NCBI GenBank assembly: GCA_012798535.1
Contig: JAAZMZ010000024.1
Coordinates: 1-64,000 of the forward strand
Source: Leptolinea sp.
GTDB taxonomy: Bacteria; Chloroflexota; Anaerolineae; Anaerolineales; Anaerolineaceae
Length of the DNA stretch: 64,000 nucleotides
Reading direction: 5' to 3'
Shown piece after piece: positions 8,483-18,135 of the stretch. The notes beneath the pieces were generated by a model that ran no database searches, had not been told where the DNA came from, and saw nothing but the letters and a program-made list of their open reading frames with translations. Made by a program: the position numbers and the translations under genes. Position 1 is the stretch's first letter. Each line of letters starts with the position of its first letter.

Positions 8483-8571
8483 ATGTGGGTTTATATATAG
8501 CACCACTTAATGCTCAATATTTTAATTCCACATTGCCTTTTCTCTATGTGGATATCATAAAATGATACAAT
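8483..8571. promoter_or_regulatory. Divergent control region of aldo/keto reductase and MocR gene
   Basis: The hexamer ATGTGG occurs three times in 70 bp: 8483-8488 (plus), 8528-8533 (as its complement CCACAT) and 8546-8551 (plus). The last two form an inverted repeat TCCACAT/ATGTGGA with a 12-nt gap. One copy lies just after the reductase -10 box, another at the -35 position of the MocR promoter, whose -10 TACAAT is at 8566-8571. MocR proteins bind repeated half sites between divergent genes, so these are probable binding boxes. Confidence 0.6.
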
Positions 8572-8577
8572 ATCTGC

Positions 8578-10038
8578 ATGCGCATACCATTGGATCCTCA
8601 GAGCAGAACCCCACTCTACCGACAGATCGAAGACTGGTTTCGGGAAAACATCCACACCGGCGGGCTGCCGCCTGATGTAAAGATCCCTTCGACACGTGAT
8701 CTCGCTGATGAACTGGGCGTCAGCCGCATCACCGTAAAGAACGCCTATGCCAACCTCGAAAGCGACGGCCTGATCTACACGCGGGAAGGCAGCGGCACGT
8801 TTGTCGCTTCCCTCTTTCCTGAAGATAAAACTCCAAGTACGGCTGTTCCCGCCAATTGGCCGTTCTGGCAGTTGGAAGCCACCGAAGAAATACAGGAACC
8901 GGTTGAAGTTACGCCTGCCGCGCCCATCCGGGATGACTTAATTTCCTTCATCGGTGTGGGGGATCCGCGCGCTTTTCCGCTGAAGGATTTCACCCACACG
9001 ATACGTGACGTATTGGAAAGCGACGGGACAACCGCGCTGGAATACGGCGGACTGCATGCCGGGTATTACCCGCTGCGAAAGACGATTTCGCAAATACTGG
9101 CCAGCCAGGGTATCCAGTCACGGCCGGAAGAAGTGTTGATCACCGCCGGTTCGCAGCAGGGATTGTCACTGGTATGCCAGACTCTGCTCAAACCGGGCGA
9201 TGTCGTGATCGTCGAAAAACCCACCTATAATTTCGCCCTGGAATTATTCCGAGCGCTGCGATTGAAGATCATCGGTATTCCGGTTGACAGGCAGGGTATG
9301 CAGGTCGAACAACTCGAACCTGTGCTGCAGCAGTATCATCCGCGGATGATCTATAGCATACCGGTCTTCCAGAACCCCGGCGGGATGTGCCTGAGCGCAC
9401 CACGCCGCCGGCTGCTGTTGGAACTGGCCAGCTGTTACAACGTGCCGATTTTGGAAGATGATTTTGTCAGCGACCTGCGTTTTGAAGGGCGCGCTCTGCC
9501 TGCCATTAAATCGCTGGACAAGAACGGACAGGTGATCTATATCGGCACGTTCTCCAAGATGCTGATGCCCGGTCTGCGCATTGGTTATCTGCTGGCGCGG
9601 GGACCGATCTTCGAACGGCTGGTGCGGCAAAAATGGGTGCAGGACCTGGCCACCTCCAACCTGATGCAACGCGTACTAGACAGATACGTGACGGTGGGCC
9701 GTTACCAGGCGCATCTACGGCGCTCCACCCGCCTGTATCGCAAACGCCGGGATGCCATGGTCGCAGCCCTCCGGCGCTATCTGCCGCCTTCGGTTTCATT
9801 TGATGTCCCCCACGGCGGTCTTTTCCTGTGGCTGCGCCTACCTGAAGATATGTCTTGCCTGGACCTGCTGCCGCTGGCCATGCAGAACGGCGTGGAATTT
9901 TCTCCGGGCACGCGTTACTTCCCCGACCCGGAGGAAGGCAAACCGAATCTCCGCCTGAACTTCGCCACCCACACCCCGCAGGAGATCGAAGAGGGCATCC
10001 GGAGGCTGGCAGTAACCTTAAGTAAAATCAGGGAATAA
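8578..10038 (+). CDS. MocR/PdxR-type regulator (GntR HTH fused to aminotransferase domain)
   Basis: 486 aa. Residues 1-75 form a GntR winged helix: TPLYRQIEDWF, IPSTRDLADELGVSRITVKNAYANLESDGLIYTREGSGTFV. After a linker comes a fold-type I aminotransferase domain from about residue 120 to the end. LEDDFVSDLRF holds the pyridine-N-binding Asp, and YIGTFSKMLMPGLRIG holds Lys327 for the PLP Schiff base, so cofactor binding is likely kept. These regulators respond to PLP or amino-acid adducts. There is no Shine-Dalgarno site: TACAAT ends 6 nt before the ATG, which points to a leaderless mRNA. The partner gene is the divergent aldo/keto reductase. Confidence 0.93.
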   Translation: MRIPLDPQSRTPLYRQIEDWFRENIHTGGLPPDVKIPSTRDLADELGVSRITVKNAYANLESDGLIYTREGSGTFVASLFPEDKTPSTAVPANWPFWQLEATEEIQEPVEVTPAAPIRDDLISFIGVGDPRAFPLKDFTHTIRDVLESDGTTALEYGGLHAGYYPLRKTISQILASQGIQSRPEEVLITAGSQQGLSLVCQTLLKPGDVVIVEKPTYNFALELFRALRLKIIGIPVDRQGMQVEQLEPVLQQYHPRMIYSIPVFQNPGGMCLSAPRRRLLLELASCYNVPILEDDFVSDLRFEGRALPAIKSLDKNGQVIYIGTFSKMLMPGLRIGYLLARGPIFERLVRQKWVQDLATSNLMQRVLDRYVTVGRYQAHLRRSTRLYRKRRDAMVAALRRYLPPSVSFDVPHGGLFLWLRLPEDMSCLDLLPLAMQNGVEFSPGTRYFPDPEEGKPNLRLNFATHTPQEIEEGIRRLAVTLSKIRE

Positions 10039-10104
10039 ATCGCTTGCTTCCAGACTGCCAGGTTTGTACCTTGAATTTCCATAAACCACACGAATTTAAG
10101 CAGG

Positions 10105-10479
10105 TCAGCTTTTTCCGGACTTTTTCAAGTTCTCTGCCGCTCGAAATTCCACGATCCGGCGGATCAGATCGAAGGGAATAGGCCGGTCATAGGGAAACTG
10201 CACCCCGCCCTTAGAATTCGGATACGCCGCGATCTCTTCTTTGAAAGCCTCCAATCCGGTGGGCGCGGGGAAGAATCCGATATGGTTCTTGAAGGCGGCA
10301 AAATGCACCAGGTTGCCGTTCAGGTAGAAGGTGGGCATCTGGTAGCTGATCTTCTCGGTCGCCTGCGGCGCCGTCTCATGGATCACCCGGCGGATTTCCT
10401 GCAGTTTGAGCCGGATATCTTCCGGGAAGCCGGCGATGTAAACATCGACTGTCATTGTACCGGTTCGGGTGTTTTCCAT
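10105..10479 (-). CDS. DUF1801 (YdhG-like) small protein
   Basis: 124 aa. The sequence VDVYIAGFPEDIRLKLQEIRRVIHETAPQATEKISYQMPTFYLNGNLVHFAAFKNHIGFFP is typical of the DUF1801/YdhG family, a frataxin-like fold reported as an iron chaperone in Bacillus (established for that member, not for this one). The C-terminal half, FPYDRPIPFDLIRRIVEFRAAEN, also matches. GAGGAG lies 5 nt before the ATG at 10479; two more upstream starts are possible. It begins 17 nt after carB and probably shares its transcript, without an obvious functional link to carbamoyl phosphate. Confidence 0.85.
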   Translation of the reverse strand: MENTRTGTMTVDVYIAGFPEDIRLKLQEIRRVIHETAPQATEKISYQMPTFYLNGNLVHFAAFKNHIGFFPAPTGLEAFKEEIAAYPNSKGGVQFPYDRPIPFDLIRRIVEFRAAENLKKSGKS

Positions 10480-10496
10480 CATCACTCCTCTCACAA

Positions 10497-13400
10497 CTAC
10501 GCGGCGGGCGCTTTCCTGAAATGCTCCTGCAGGCTGCGGTAGCGCAATTCCTTCTGGCGTAGCGCTTTGATGGCCGCCACGGCTGCCGCGGCGGCGGATA
10601 AGGTGGTCAACAGTGGTACGTTCATGGTCACCGCCGCCGAACGGATCTCTGCGCCATCGGTGTGGGAATGCGGTCCCAACGGTGTGTTGATAATTAACTG
10701 TACCTGACTCGAACGGATCAGGTCAACTGTGTTGGGTGAACCTTCGGAGATTTTGTATATGGTTTGAACCGGCAGGCCTACCTTTTCGAAGAAGGCTGCC
10801 GTTCCGGCCGTGGCCATAAGCTGGAAGCCCATGCGGTACAGATCGCGCGCCAGTTTCAACCCGGCACTCTTGTCATAATCGTTCACACTGATCAAAACGG
10901 TTCCGCTTTCGGGCAGGCTGGTTCCGGCGGCGATCTGCGATTTGGCAAAGGCATGCCCGAAATGGGCGGCATGCCCCATCACCTCGCCGGTGGATCGCAT
11001 TTCAGGCCCCAGCAGAATGCTGGAACCGGGCAATTTTTTGAAGGGCAGCACGGCTTCTTTGACAAAGAAACCATCCACCCGCGGTTCTTCCATCACACCG
11101 ATCTCGGTCAGACGGCGGCCGGCCATCACCTGTGCGGCGGTGTACGCCAGGTTCAGTCCGGTGGCTTTGCTGGCGAAAGGCACGGTGCGTGAGGCGCGCG
11201 GATTCACTTCCAGCACATAGACCATCTCATCTTTCAGGGCAAACTGCACATTCATCAGGCCGCGCACACCCAGCGCCAGCCCAAGCTGTTCGGTGTATTC
11301 GCGCATGATCCCCTGGTGGTAGGTGCTGACCTTGTATGGCGGCAGCACACACGCCGCATCACCGGAATGCACTCCGGCTTCTTCGATATGCTGCATCACG
11401 GCGCCGATCACCACAGATTGACCGTCTGACAGGGCGTCCACATCGATTTCGAAGGCGTCCTCCATGAACTTATCCACCAGAATCGGCTGGCCGGGAGCGG
11501 CTTCAATGGCCGCTTTGATGAAACCTTCCAGGCTGGCTTCGTTCTCCACAATGGCCATAGCCCGTCCGCCAAGCACGAAGGACGGCCTGACCAGCACCGG
11601 GTAGCCGATCTCTGACGCCACCCGGCGGGCTTCCTCGAAAGAACGGGTGATCCCGTTCTCGGGCTGGGGAATTTCCAATCTGTTCAGCAACCTGGCAAAT
11701 TCCTCGCGGTCTTCTGACAGGCGGATGGATTGCGGCGACGTGCCCAGGATATTAACCCCGGCCGCTTCCAGGCCGGCCGCCAGATTCAACGGGGTCTGCC
11801 CGCCGAACTGCACGATCACACCCACCGGCTGCTCTCGATCCACCACATTCAACACGTGTTCCAGGGTCAGCGGTTCAAAGTACAACCGGTCTGCCGTGTC
11901 ATAGTCGGTGGAAACCGTCTCGGGATTGCAGTTGTACATAATGGTCTCGAAGCCCATCTTTGACAGGGCGAAAGCCGCCTGACAGCAGCAGTAATCGAAC
12001 TCGATCCCCTGACCGATGCGATTCGGTCCGCTGCCCAGGATGAGGATTTTCTGCCGGCGGGTCGGGCAGGCTTCGTCTTCGCGTTCATAGGCGCTGTACA
12101 GGTAGGGTGTTTCGGCAGAAAATTCCGCCGCGCAGGTATCCACCCTCTGAAAAGTGGGAAGGATGGCAGCCTGCTTGCGGAAGGTACGAATTTCGGCGGT
12201 TTTCCGATTTACCAGCCGGGCGATGTGACTGTCGGCGAAACCCATACGCTTGGCTTCGCGCAGCCGGATGGCAAATCCGGCGTCATGCAGTTCCATTCCG
12301 GCAAGCTGTTTTTCCATGCGGGCAATCTCGGCCAGTTCGGCCAGAAACCACAGGTCATATCCGCTGGACCGGCTGATCTCTTCCAAGGGCGATCCCTGTT
12401 TCACCGCGCGGTAAATCCGGAAAAGACGGTCAGCCGTGGGACTGGACAGATCGGTGTTATCTTCTGTATCTGCCTGTTTTCCATTCAGGCTGTCCGCGCC
12501 GATCTCCAGAGATTGGACAGCCTTGTTCAACGCCTCAGGGAAAGTGCGACCCAGAGCCATCACCTCACCGACGGATTTCATCTGCGGGCCAAGGGTAGGA
12601 TCGACCCCTGGGAATTTCTCGAACGCCCAGCGCGGTATTTTGACCACCACATAATCCAGCGATGGTTCGAAAGCGGCTCTGGTCTGCCGGGTGATATCGT
12701 TGGTGATCTCATCCAGAGTGTAGCCCACAGCCAGCAGCGCGGCCAGTTTGGCAATGGGGAAACCGGTGGCCTTGGATGCCAGCGCAGATGAGCGGCTGAC
12801 CCGTGGATTCATTTCAATGACCACCACCCGTCCGTCAGTCGGATTTACGGCAAATTGCACGTTCGAACCGCCGGTTTCCACACCAACAGCCGTCAACACG
12901 CGGTGCGCCAGATCACGCAGGATCTGATACTCGCGGTCGGTGAGGGTCTGCGCCGGAGCTACAGTGATGCTGTCGCCCGTATGGATACCCATGGGATCCA
13001 CATTTTCGATGGTGCAGATGACCACGAAATTATCGGCTTTATCGCGCATCACTTCCAGTTCGTATTCCTTCCAACCGGTCAGGTTCTCTTCGATCCAGGC
13101 CTGGCCAATGGGCGACTCGGATGTGGCTTTGCGCACAGCTTCTGGCAATTCTTCCGGTGTGTTGACCCATGAAGCGCCGCTGCCACCCAGTGCGAAGGAG
13201 GCTCGCACCAGAAGCGGGTAGCCGATACCGCTTACCAGCGCTTCGGCTTCCTGCAGGGAATGCGCCGCGCCGCCCCGCGGGATGGGGATCCCGGCTTTCT
13301 GCATGGTCTCGCGGAATGACAGGCGGTCTTCGGCGGCTTTGATGGCGGCCAGGTTGGCGCCGATGAGTTGTACGCCGTACTTCTCGAGCACTCCATTTTC

Positions 13401-13709
13401 ACTGAGTTCCAGTGCCAGGTTTAAACCGGTCTGTCCACCAATCACCGGCAGCATCACATCCGGCTTTTCATTGGCGATGATGGCTTCCAGCGATTCCGCG
13501 GTTAACGGTTCGATGTACGTCGCGTCGGCGATTTCCGGATCTGTCATGATGGTGGCAGGATTCGAATTCACCAGCACCACCCGGTAGCCTTCTTTACGCA
13601 GCGCTTTGACAGCCTGCGTACCCGAATAATCGAATTCGGCAGCCTGACCGATGATGATGGCACCCGAACCGGGGATAAGGATCGTCTTGATATCAGTGCG
13701 CGCCGGCAT
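10497..13709 (-). CDS. carB: Carbamoyl-phosphate synthase large subunit
   Basis: 1070 aa, full length. It makes carbamoyl phosphate from bicarbonate, ammonia (from CarA) and two ATP, feeding pyrimidine and arginine synthesis. The two homologous halves each carry an ATP-grasp unit: [29 protein letters not shown] and [25 protein letters not shown] in the first, and [34 protein letters not shown] and [19 protein letters not shown] in the second. The last 140 residues are the MGS-like allosteric domain ([27 protein letters not shown]). An ATG 12 nt upstream is in frame, but GGAGG sits 5 nt before 13709. It overlaps carA by 17 nt, as expected for coupled subunits. Confidence 0.97.
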   Translation of the reverse strand: MPARTDIKTILIPGSGAIIIGQAAEFDYSGTQAVKALRKEGYRVVLVNSNPATIMTDPEIADATYIEPLTAESLEAIIANEKPDVMLPVIGGQTGLNLALELSENGVLEKYGVQLIGANLAAIKAAEDRLSFRETMQKAGIPIPRGGAAHSLQEAEALVSGIGYPLLVRASFALGGSGASWVNTPEELPEAVRKATSESPIGQAWIEENLTGWKEYELEVMRDKADNFVVICTIENVDPMGIHTGDSITVAPAQTLTDREYQILRDLAHRVLTAVGVETGGSNVQFAVNPTDGRVVVIEMNPRVSRSSALASKATGFPIAKLAALLAVGYTLDEITNDITRQTRAAFEPSLDYVVVKIPRWAFEKFPGVDPTLGPQMKSVGEVMALGRTFPEALNKAVQSLEIGADSLNGKQADTEDNTDLSSPTADRLFRIYRAVKQGSPLEEISRSSGYDLWFLAELAEIARMEKQLAGMELHDAGFAIRLREAKRMGFADSHIARLVNRKTAEIRTFRKQAAILPTFQRVDTCAAEFSAETPYLYSAYEREDEACPTRRQKILILGSGPNRIGQGIEFDYCCCQAAFALSKMGFETIMYNCNPETVSTDYDTADRLYFEPLTLEHVLNVVDREQPVGVIVQFGGQTPLNLAAGLEAAGVNILGTSPQSIRLSEDREEFARLLNRLEIPQPENGITRSFEEARRVASEIGYPVLVRPSFVLGGRAMAIVENEASLEGFIKAAIEAAPGQPILVDKFMEDAFEIDVDALSDGQSVVIGAVMQHIEEAGVHSGDAACVLPPYKVSTYHQGIMREYTEQLGLALGVRGLMNVQFALKDEMVYVLEVNPRASRTVPFASKATGLNLAYTAAQVMAGRRLTEIGVMEEPRVDGFFVKEAVLPFKKLPGSSILLGPEMRSTGEVMGHAAHFGHAFAKSQIAAGTSLPESGTVLISVNDYDKSAGLKLARDLYRMGFQLMATAGTAAFFEKVGLPVQTIYKISEGSPNTVDLIRSSQVQLIINTPLGPHSHTDGAEIRSAAVTMNVPLLTTLSAAAAAVAAIKALRQKELRYRSLQEHFRKAPAA

Positions 13710-14841
13710 GACTGCCTCCATTGTGGATCAGATCAAAAAACTCGGCGAAAATATCGTGCGCGTCATGCGGACCGGGCGCCGCTTCCGGGTGAAATTGCAC
13801 ACTGAACACCGGTTTGTGTTTCAGGCGGATACCTTCCAGAGAATCATCATTCAGGCTTCGATAGGTGATCTCCACATTCCCACCATCCAGTTGTTCGGGA
13901 ACCACACAGTAGTTATGGTTTTGCGCCGTGATCAACACACGTCCGGTAGGCAGGTGTTGAACCGGATGATTGCCGCCGTGGTGCCCGAATTTCAGGCGGC
14001 GTGTCTCTGCTCCCAGCGCGCGGCCGATCAACTGATGCCCGAGGCAGATGCCGAACAGCGGTATACCGCTGTCCATGAGTTCCTTTACCGTCTGCACCAG
14101 ATAGGGCAGTCCGGCCGGATCACCGGGACCGTTGGAAAGAAAAATGCCATCCGGGTGGTGCGCCAGCACATCAGAGGCCGGTGTATCCGCCGGGTAGATA
14201 TCCACCCGTGCTCCGCTGGAAGCCAGATGACGCAGGATGTTCTCTTTGATTCCAAAGTCGTAGGCAGCAATGGAAACCGGGCGGTCGAATATAGGCGCAG
14301 GCGAGATCCACCGGCTGCCTGCATCCGCCTGCCATGTGTACGGACGGGTACAGGTGACTTCCTCAACCATGTCGCGCCCGTCCAATCCCGGCCAGTCTCT
14401 CGCCATTTGTAAAAGAGTTTCAGGGGATGTGCCTTTTGTGGAAAGAGCGGCCTTCTGCGTTCCTCCATCCCGCAGCCTGCGGGTCAGCCAGCGTGTGTCC
14501 ACCCCGCTGATGCCAGGAACACCAGCAGTATCCAGCCACTGGGAAAGTGGCATTGACGCCCGCCAGTTGGATACTGCCCGGCTCAATCGGCAGACCACCA
14601 CCGCCGAAACCTGCGGCATCACGGATTCGTCATCTTCGAGATTAATTCCAACATTACCAATGTGGGATGCCGTGAATAGCACCCCTTGCCCGCGGTACGA
14701 CGGATCGGTGATGATCTCCTGGTATCCCATCATACTGGTATTGAAAACCAGTTCGAATACCGCATCAGTCTCCGCGCCGAAGGCCTGCCCATCGAGTATC
14801 GTTCCATCCTGTAAGACCAGTGTTGCAGTATTGTTATTCAC
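13693..14841 (-). CDS. carA: Carbamoyl-phosphate synthase small subunit (glutamine amidotransferase)
   Basis: About 382 aa. The N-terminal CarA domain starts with [47 protein letters not shown]. The C-terminal class I amidotransferase has Cys266 in [12 protein letters not shown] and the His-Glu pair in [12 protein letters not shown]. It hydrolyses glutamine and passes ammonia to CarB. No ATG exists near the expected start. GTG at 14841 gives the normal length and follows a GGAG 11 nt upstream; TTG at 14859 is the alternative. The gene lies behind a 200-nt leader with two terminator hairpins, so attenuation is likely. Confidence 0.95.
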   Translation of the reverse strand: MNNNTATLVLQDGTILDGQAFGAETDAVFELVFNTSMMGYQEIITDPSYRGQGVLFTASHIGNVGINLEDDESVMPQVSAVVVCRLSRAVSNWRASMPLSQWLDTAGVPGISGVDTRWLTRRLRDGGTQKAALSTKGTSPETLLQMARDWPGLDGRDMVEEVTCTRPYTWQADAGSRWISPAPIFDRPVSIAAYDFGIKENILRHLASSGARVDIYPADTPASDVLAHHPDGIFLSNGPGDPAGLPYLVQTVKELMDSGIPLFGICLGHQLIGRALGAETRRLKFGHHGGNHPVQHLPTGRVLITAQNHNYCVVPEQLDGGNVEITYRSLNDDSLEGIRLKHKPVFSVQFHPEAAPGPHDAHDIFAEFFDLIHNGGSHAGAH

Positions 14842-14875
14842 TTCGCTGTCCACTCCCAATTATGTAAACAGGTAT

Positions 14876-14905
14876 AAAAAACAGCCCTTCGAGAAGAAGG
14901 GCTGT
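14876..14905 (-). terminator. carAB leader terminator 2 (proximal to carA)
   Basis: On the minus strand a 10-bp stem (14896-14905 with 14881-14890; arm ACAGCCCTTC) with a 5-nt loop is followed directly by six U residues, then the carA start 35 nt on. An intrinsic terminator inside the leader of the operon it precedes points to transcription attenuation. Confidence 0.8.
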
Positions 14906-14943
14906 CTGGTTTAATCCATGTGGTTCATATGCTCCGGCGGAGG

Positions 14944-15036
14944 TCAGGCCGCCATCCCAAACAAAAAATCCCGTACTTCTCTCAGGGAAGTAGGCAGGCT
15001 CTTTCGGGATCGGAGAATCGGATTCAATTCACGCAT
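14944..15036 (-). CDS. Possible 30-aa leader peptide of carAB
   Basis: An ATG at 15036 opens a 30-codon frame ending in TGA at 14944, between the promoter and carA. It starts MRELNPILRSRKS and has five Arg residues (codons 2, 9, 11, 19 and 22, using CGT, CGA, AGA and CGG). No Shine-Dalgarno site precedes it. The -10 box ends 10 nt upstream, so the mRNA would begin about 4 nt before the ATG. The first leader terminator lies entirely inside this frame, so translation would melt it. Arginine is one end product of carbamoyl phosphate, which makes a sensing role attractive but unproven. It may be chance. Confidence 0.4.
   Translation of the reverse strand: MRELNPILRSRKSLPTSLREVRDFLFGMAA
14963..15010 (-). 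terminator. carAB leader terminator 1
   Basis: On the minus strand an outer stem ATCCCG/CGGGAT (15005-15010 with 14968-14973) encloses a bulge and an inner 6-bp stem TACTTC/GAAGTA (14987-14992 with 14974-14979). The outer stem is followed by six U residues. The inner loop contains CCUGAGAG, slightly like PyrR-binding loops but not a full match. It could also terminate read-through from the Gfo/Idh gene upstream. Confidence 0.65.
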
Positions 15037-15046
15037 ATTGGGCGAA

Positions 15047-15074
15047 ATTCTATCACACCCGGGGAGAAAGTCAA
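15047..15074 (-). promoter_or_regulatory. Promoter of the carAB operon
   Basis: TTGACT (15074-15069), a 16-nt spacer and TAGAAT (15052-15047) on the minus strand. The predicted start near 15040 gives a leader of about 200 nt before carA. The -35 box lies just after the end of the Gfo/Idh gene at 15085. Confidence 0.65.
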
Positions 15075-15084
15075 TAAAACACGG

Positions 15085-16050
15085 TCAGATCAATCCCCAT
15101 TGTTTCCGCAGGGTATCAAATATTCCGGCGCAGGCAATCGTATCTGCCAGTGGGATCAGGTCGCTCTGCAATTTGTCCGCCTGGAACAGGCTAGCACAGT
15201 GTTCCACCTCATAAATAAAGCCATTGGGCACGCGTTTCTCGAACTTTTCGATCCGCCGTTTCTGCGCGTTGAACAGTTCAGCCTTCATTGGTCCAAAACA
15301 GTTCTCCAGCACGATCTTACCTTCCGTGCCATAGATGACAGCTTCGTCCATGACATTCGCGGTAAAACCGCAGGAAAAACTGGCCAGGGCGCCCCCCGGG
15401 AAACGCATGGATACGGCTGCCGCTTCATCCACCCCGCTGGGCGCGATCTCCGCCACGCCGGTGACTTCGCCGGGGTTTTCCACAAGAATACCCGTGCAGA
15501 ATTCTATGGGATAAATACCCACATCGAACAGGCTGCCTCCGGCCAGCTTTGGGTTATACCAGCGGCTCTGCGGATCATACATTCCCTTGAAGCAGAAGTT
15601 GGCGGAAATATATTTCACCTCTCCGATCCTGCCGGCGCGCACCCACTCCTGCGCTTTGCGGTATGCCGGCATGCAGCGAGTCCACATGGCTTCCATCAGA
15701 AGAATGCCGCTTTTCTGTGAAAGTTCCGCCAGCTCTTCCGCTTGCTTTCGGGTAAGGACCAGTGGTTTTTCACACAGCACAGCTTTCCCTTTATTCAGGC
15801 ATTCTTTCACCAGATCGTAGTGGAAGTTGTGAGTCACTCCGATATAAATGATGTCGACGTTCTTATCTTCGATCAGCCGTGAATAGCTGCCATAGGCTTT
15901 CTTAACCCGGTATTTCACGGCAAAAGCATCCGCGCGAGATTGATCCCGAGCGGCAACACAGATTAACTCCGCTGAGTCAATTCTGCTCACTGCATCGGCG
16001 AATTTATTGGCAATGGTACCCAGACCAATGATCCCATACCTGACTTTCAT
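15085..16050 (-). CDS. Gfo/Idh/MocA family NAD(P)-dependent oxidoreductase
   Basis: 321 aa. The N-terminal Rossmann fold has YGIIGLGTIANKFADAV (GxGxxA-type) and the family hallmark AVLCEKPLVLTRKQAEEL with the catalytic Lys. The C-terminal alpha/beta domain has GGSLFDVGIYPIEF with the Asp and the position of the usual catalytic His replaced by Tyr within DVGIYP, as in dihydrodiol and xylose dehydrogenase subtypes. It probably oxidises a sugar or a cyclic diol. AAAGGG lies 7 nt before the ATG at 16050; an ATG 33 nt upstream would overlap the small gene before it. That neighbour starts the same strand run and may be cotranscribed. Confidence 0.9.
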   Translation of the reverse strand: MKVRYGIIGLGTIANKFADAVSRIDSAELICVAARDQSRADAFAVKYRVKKAYGSYSRLIEDKNVDIIYIGVTHNFHYDLVKECLNKGKAVLCEKPLVLTRKQAEELAELSQKSGILLMEAMWTRCMPAYRKAQEWVRAGRIGEVKYISANFCFKGMYDPQSRWYNPKLAGGSLFDVGIYPIEFCTGILVENPGEVTGVAEIAPSGVDEAAAVSMRFPGGALASFSCGFTANVMDEAVIYGTEGKIVLENCFGPMKAELFNAQKRRIEKFEKRVPNGFIYEVEHCASLFQADKLQSDLIPLADTIACAGIFDTLRKQWGLI

Positions 16051-16079
16051 AGAGTATCCCTTTCTCAATTCCGGACAGG

Positions 16080-16313
16080 TCAATTATCAGAATTCAAATC
16101 TATTAGTTTTATGACCCGGCAGAATTTACGAATGCCCGGCCCGGCATCCTCCGGTTTACCCTGTCTCAAAGCCAGCCAGGCATAATAACCCTGCCGCATC
16201 TCCTCCAACGCGGAGATGCGCGCTTCATAGGATTGTCCCTGCCAGTATTCAAAATCCGAATCGGGTTCACCGAGTTTTCGAATGTGGATGACCGGCGCGA
16301 TCTTTCTTTCCAT
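16080..16313 (-). CDS. Small conserved hypothetical protein
   Basis: 77 aa. MERKIAPVIHIRKLGEPDSDFEYWQGQSYEARISALEEMRQGYYAWLALR is followed by a short hydrophobic strand, CRVIKLIDL. The layout (basic strand, DxxYW, helix RISALEEMR, terminal RVIKL) recalls small proteins often found next to nucleotidyltransferases, but no such partner lies here. Function unknown. No good Shine-Dalgarno: TAAAAT lies 6 nt before the ATG on the minus strand, so it may be leaderless. It ends 29 nt before the Gfo/Idh start. Confidence 0.7.
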   Translation of the reverse strand: MERKIAPVIHIRKLGEPDSDFEYWQGQSYEARISALEEMRQGYYAWLALRQGKPEDAGPGIRKFCRVIKLIDLNSDN

Positions 16314-16338
16314 ACCTCAATTTTATCGTTTATTCTCT

Positions 16339-16983
16339 TCAGCGCTTTAGCCAGATATACGCCCGTTTGCTGGGATGTTCCCCTCCGGCATAGGGGAACC
16401 TCTCCACGGCCTCATATTGTTGGAAACCGATCCTTTCCGCGATCTTCAACACGCGGCCGGTCTCCAGGAAACGCCAGGTGGCGCTGGCGCCATCCACATC
16501 CAAAAATTTTTCTGTCCTGATCGTGCCACGGCCAACGTGAAAACTGATCAGGCAGGAACCGCCGAGTTTCAACTGGCGGAACCACTCTGTCATCGCTTCT
16601 TCAACCTGGCGATAGGTAAAATGGACGATGGCATAGAAAGCCACAATGCCATCCGCAGATTCGGAAGGCATTTTGGATGACAGCATATCATCCACCTGGA
16701 ACTCGATCTCCGGAAAATTCCGTCGGGCCAGTTCAATGGATTTTTCTGAAAAATCCAGGCCGATAATCTTCTGGCGTCCCTGATCGTGGAGGTATTTCGC
16801 AATATGCCCTGAGCCGCAGCCGCACTCATAGATCAAGCCGCCTTCCGGAAGCATCCGTGCGAATCGTTCCAACAGATTGCGGTCGAAGGGCTTGCCATCC
16901 AGTTCGTGCAGAAAGTTTTTCGCGTACTCACCCGCCGCCAGATCATAACAGTGGCGGACCTCCCGCGCGTTGTACCGGCTCAT
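16339..16983 (-). CDS. Class I SAM-dependent methyltransferase
   Basis: 214 aa. Motif I is YECGCGSGHIAKYLHDQG (about residues 52-69), motif II ends in IIGLDFSEKSIELARRNFP, and the post-motif region is ESADGIVAFYAIVHFTYRQ. These form the SAM-binding Rossmann fold of the UbiE/Methyltransf_11 type. The substrate cannot be told. GAGGAAAG precedes the ATG. It lies 25 nt upstream of the small gene at 16080-16313 and 26 nt after an SDR gene, all minus strand, so the four genes may form one transcript. Confidence 0.88.
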   Translation of the reverse strand: MSRYNAREVRHCYDLAAGEYAKNFLHELDGKPFDRNLLERFARMLPEGGLIYECGCGSGHIAKYLHDQGRQKIIGLDFSEKSIELARRNFPEIEFQVDDMLSSKMPSESADGIVAFYAIVHFTYRQVEEAMTEWFRQLKLGGSCLISFHVGRGTIRTEKFLDVDGASATWRFLETGRVLKIAERIGFQQYEAVERFPYAGGEHPSKRAYIWLKR

Positions 16984-17009
16984 GCTTTCCTCTTTCTATC
17001 AGTTATCGG

Positions 17010-18026
17010 TTAACCACGGTGGGGAAACGATCTTTCATAGGCAGCGATGATTTCATCCCACTCCCGGTTGGCCGCTTCATCGATCGTCCGGCGGGATGGA
17101 TCGGCGTCAAACCAGGCAACCGCGCGCCGCACTCCCTCTGCCCAGGTGACCATGCACTGGAAGTCTGGCACGAAGCGTTTGATCTTGCTGTTATCAAACA
17201 CCACACTGTTGGCTTTGTCACCGATCAATGATCCGGTGTACTCTTCATCCCAGGCAGCCAGCCATTCAGAGGGAATGTGCACGGCATGCAGTGGGACGTT
17301 CAATGCGGCCGCAGTCTGTTCATAGAGCTGGTTCCAGGTTAATACCTCATCCGATGTGATGTGGAACGCTTCTCCCACAGCCTGCAGGTTACCGAATAAT
17401 CCGACCAATCCCACGGCAAAATCGGCATTCCAGGTACATACCCACAACGATGTGCCATCTCCGGGGATGATCACCTTCCCACCGTGCCGGATGCGTTCCA
17501 ACATGGTGTAGGGATGCTGCCAACTTCCCATGCACAGCGGAATCTGTGTCAGGCCGTAGGTCAACGAGGGGCGGATGATGGTCACCGGAAAACTGTTCTG
17601 ACGGTAGACCTGCATCAGCCGTTGTTCGCAGGCGATTTTATCGCGCGAATACTGCCAGTACGGATTTTCAAGCGGGGTTTCTTCGGTAATCCTGTAATTC
17701 TTGACCGGTTTCTGGTACGCGCTGGCGGAGCTGATGAACATGAACTGTTTTACCCTGCCCGTAAAGAGGCGGATATCCCGTTCGATATCCTCCGGAGTGA
17801 AAGCGATCCAATCGACCACCACATCAAATGTGTATTTCGCCAGAGTATCCGCAAGGTTGTTGAAATCACCGTGTACATCAGCCGGCAGCAGGTGAGCACC
17901 TTCCGGAATGGGAATACTCTTCGTCCGCGAACGGTTGAGAAGGGTTAAATCATGGCCGCGTTTGACCGCCAGTTCCGAACAGGCTGTACTAATCAGACCG
18001 GTGCCGCCGATAAAAAGCACTTTCAT
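17010..18026 (-). CDS. NAD-dependent epimerase/dehydratase-like (extended SDR)
   Basis: 338 aa. MKVLFIGGTGLISTACSELAVKRGHDLTLLNRS is an extended-SDR Rossmann start with GGTGxIS in place of GGTGFIG. Further motifs are FDVVVDWIAF and FMFISSASAYQKP; the YxxxK of the catalytic pair is YSRDK. The pattern is close to the isoflavone-reductase/CSP41-like epimerases, which act on nucleotide sugars or, in plants, on RNA. Two ATGs are in frame 6 nt apart; AGGAG lies 7 nt before the second (18026), which is chosen. The upstream-most ATG at 18077 would add a basic leader without a ribosome site. Confidence 0.88.
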   Translation of the reverse strand: MKVLFIGGTGLISTACSELAVKRGHDLTLLNRSRTKSIPIPEGAHLLPADVHGDFNNLADTLAKYTFDVVVDWIAFTPEDIERDIRLFTGRVKQFMFISSASAYQKPVKNYRITEETPLENPYWQYSRDKIACEQRLMQVYRQNSFPVTIIRPSLTYGLTQIPLCMGSWQHPYTMLERIRHGGKVIIPGDGTSLWVCTWNADFAVGLVGLFGNLQAVGEAFHITSDEVLTWNQLYEQTAAALNVPLHAVHIPSEWLAAWDEEYTGSLIGDKANSVVFDNSKIKRFVPDFQCMVTWAEGVRRAVAWFDADPSRRTIDEAANREWDEIIAAYERSFPHRG

Positions 18027-18135
18027 TTTCATTCTCCTGAAGAATCTTCGGGGTAAATGACAATCCTTCCCTGGCAACCATTATCACATAGATAAGTGGT
18101 CTCTTGCAGTGATCGGCATGAGTGTAGGGCGTGCA

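Noticed and set aside
14968-15010. PyrR-binding RNA in the carAB leader
   Set aside because: The loop CCUGAGAG is only partly like the PyrR consensus and the stem layout differs, so it is described as a terminator and not as a PyrR site.
14918-15720. Plus-strand frames of 98 and 266 codons over the carAB leader and the Gfo/Idh gene
   Set aside because: They are antisense to the oxidoreductase gene and to the leader hairpins, and show no family motif.
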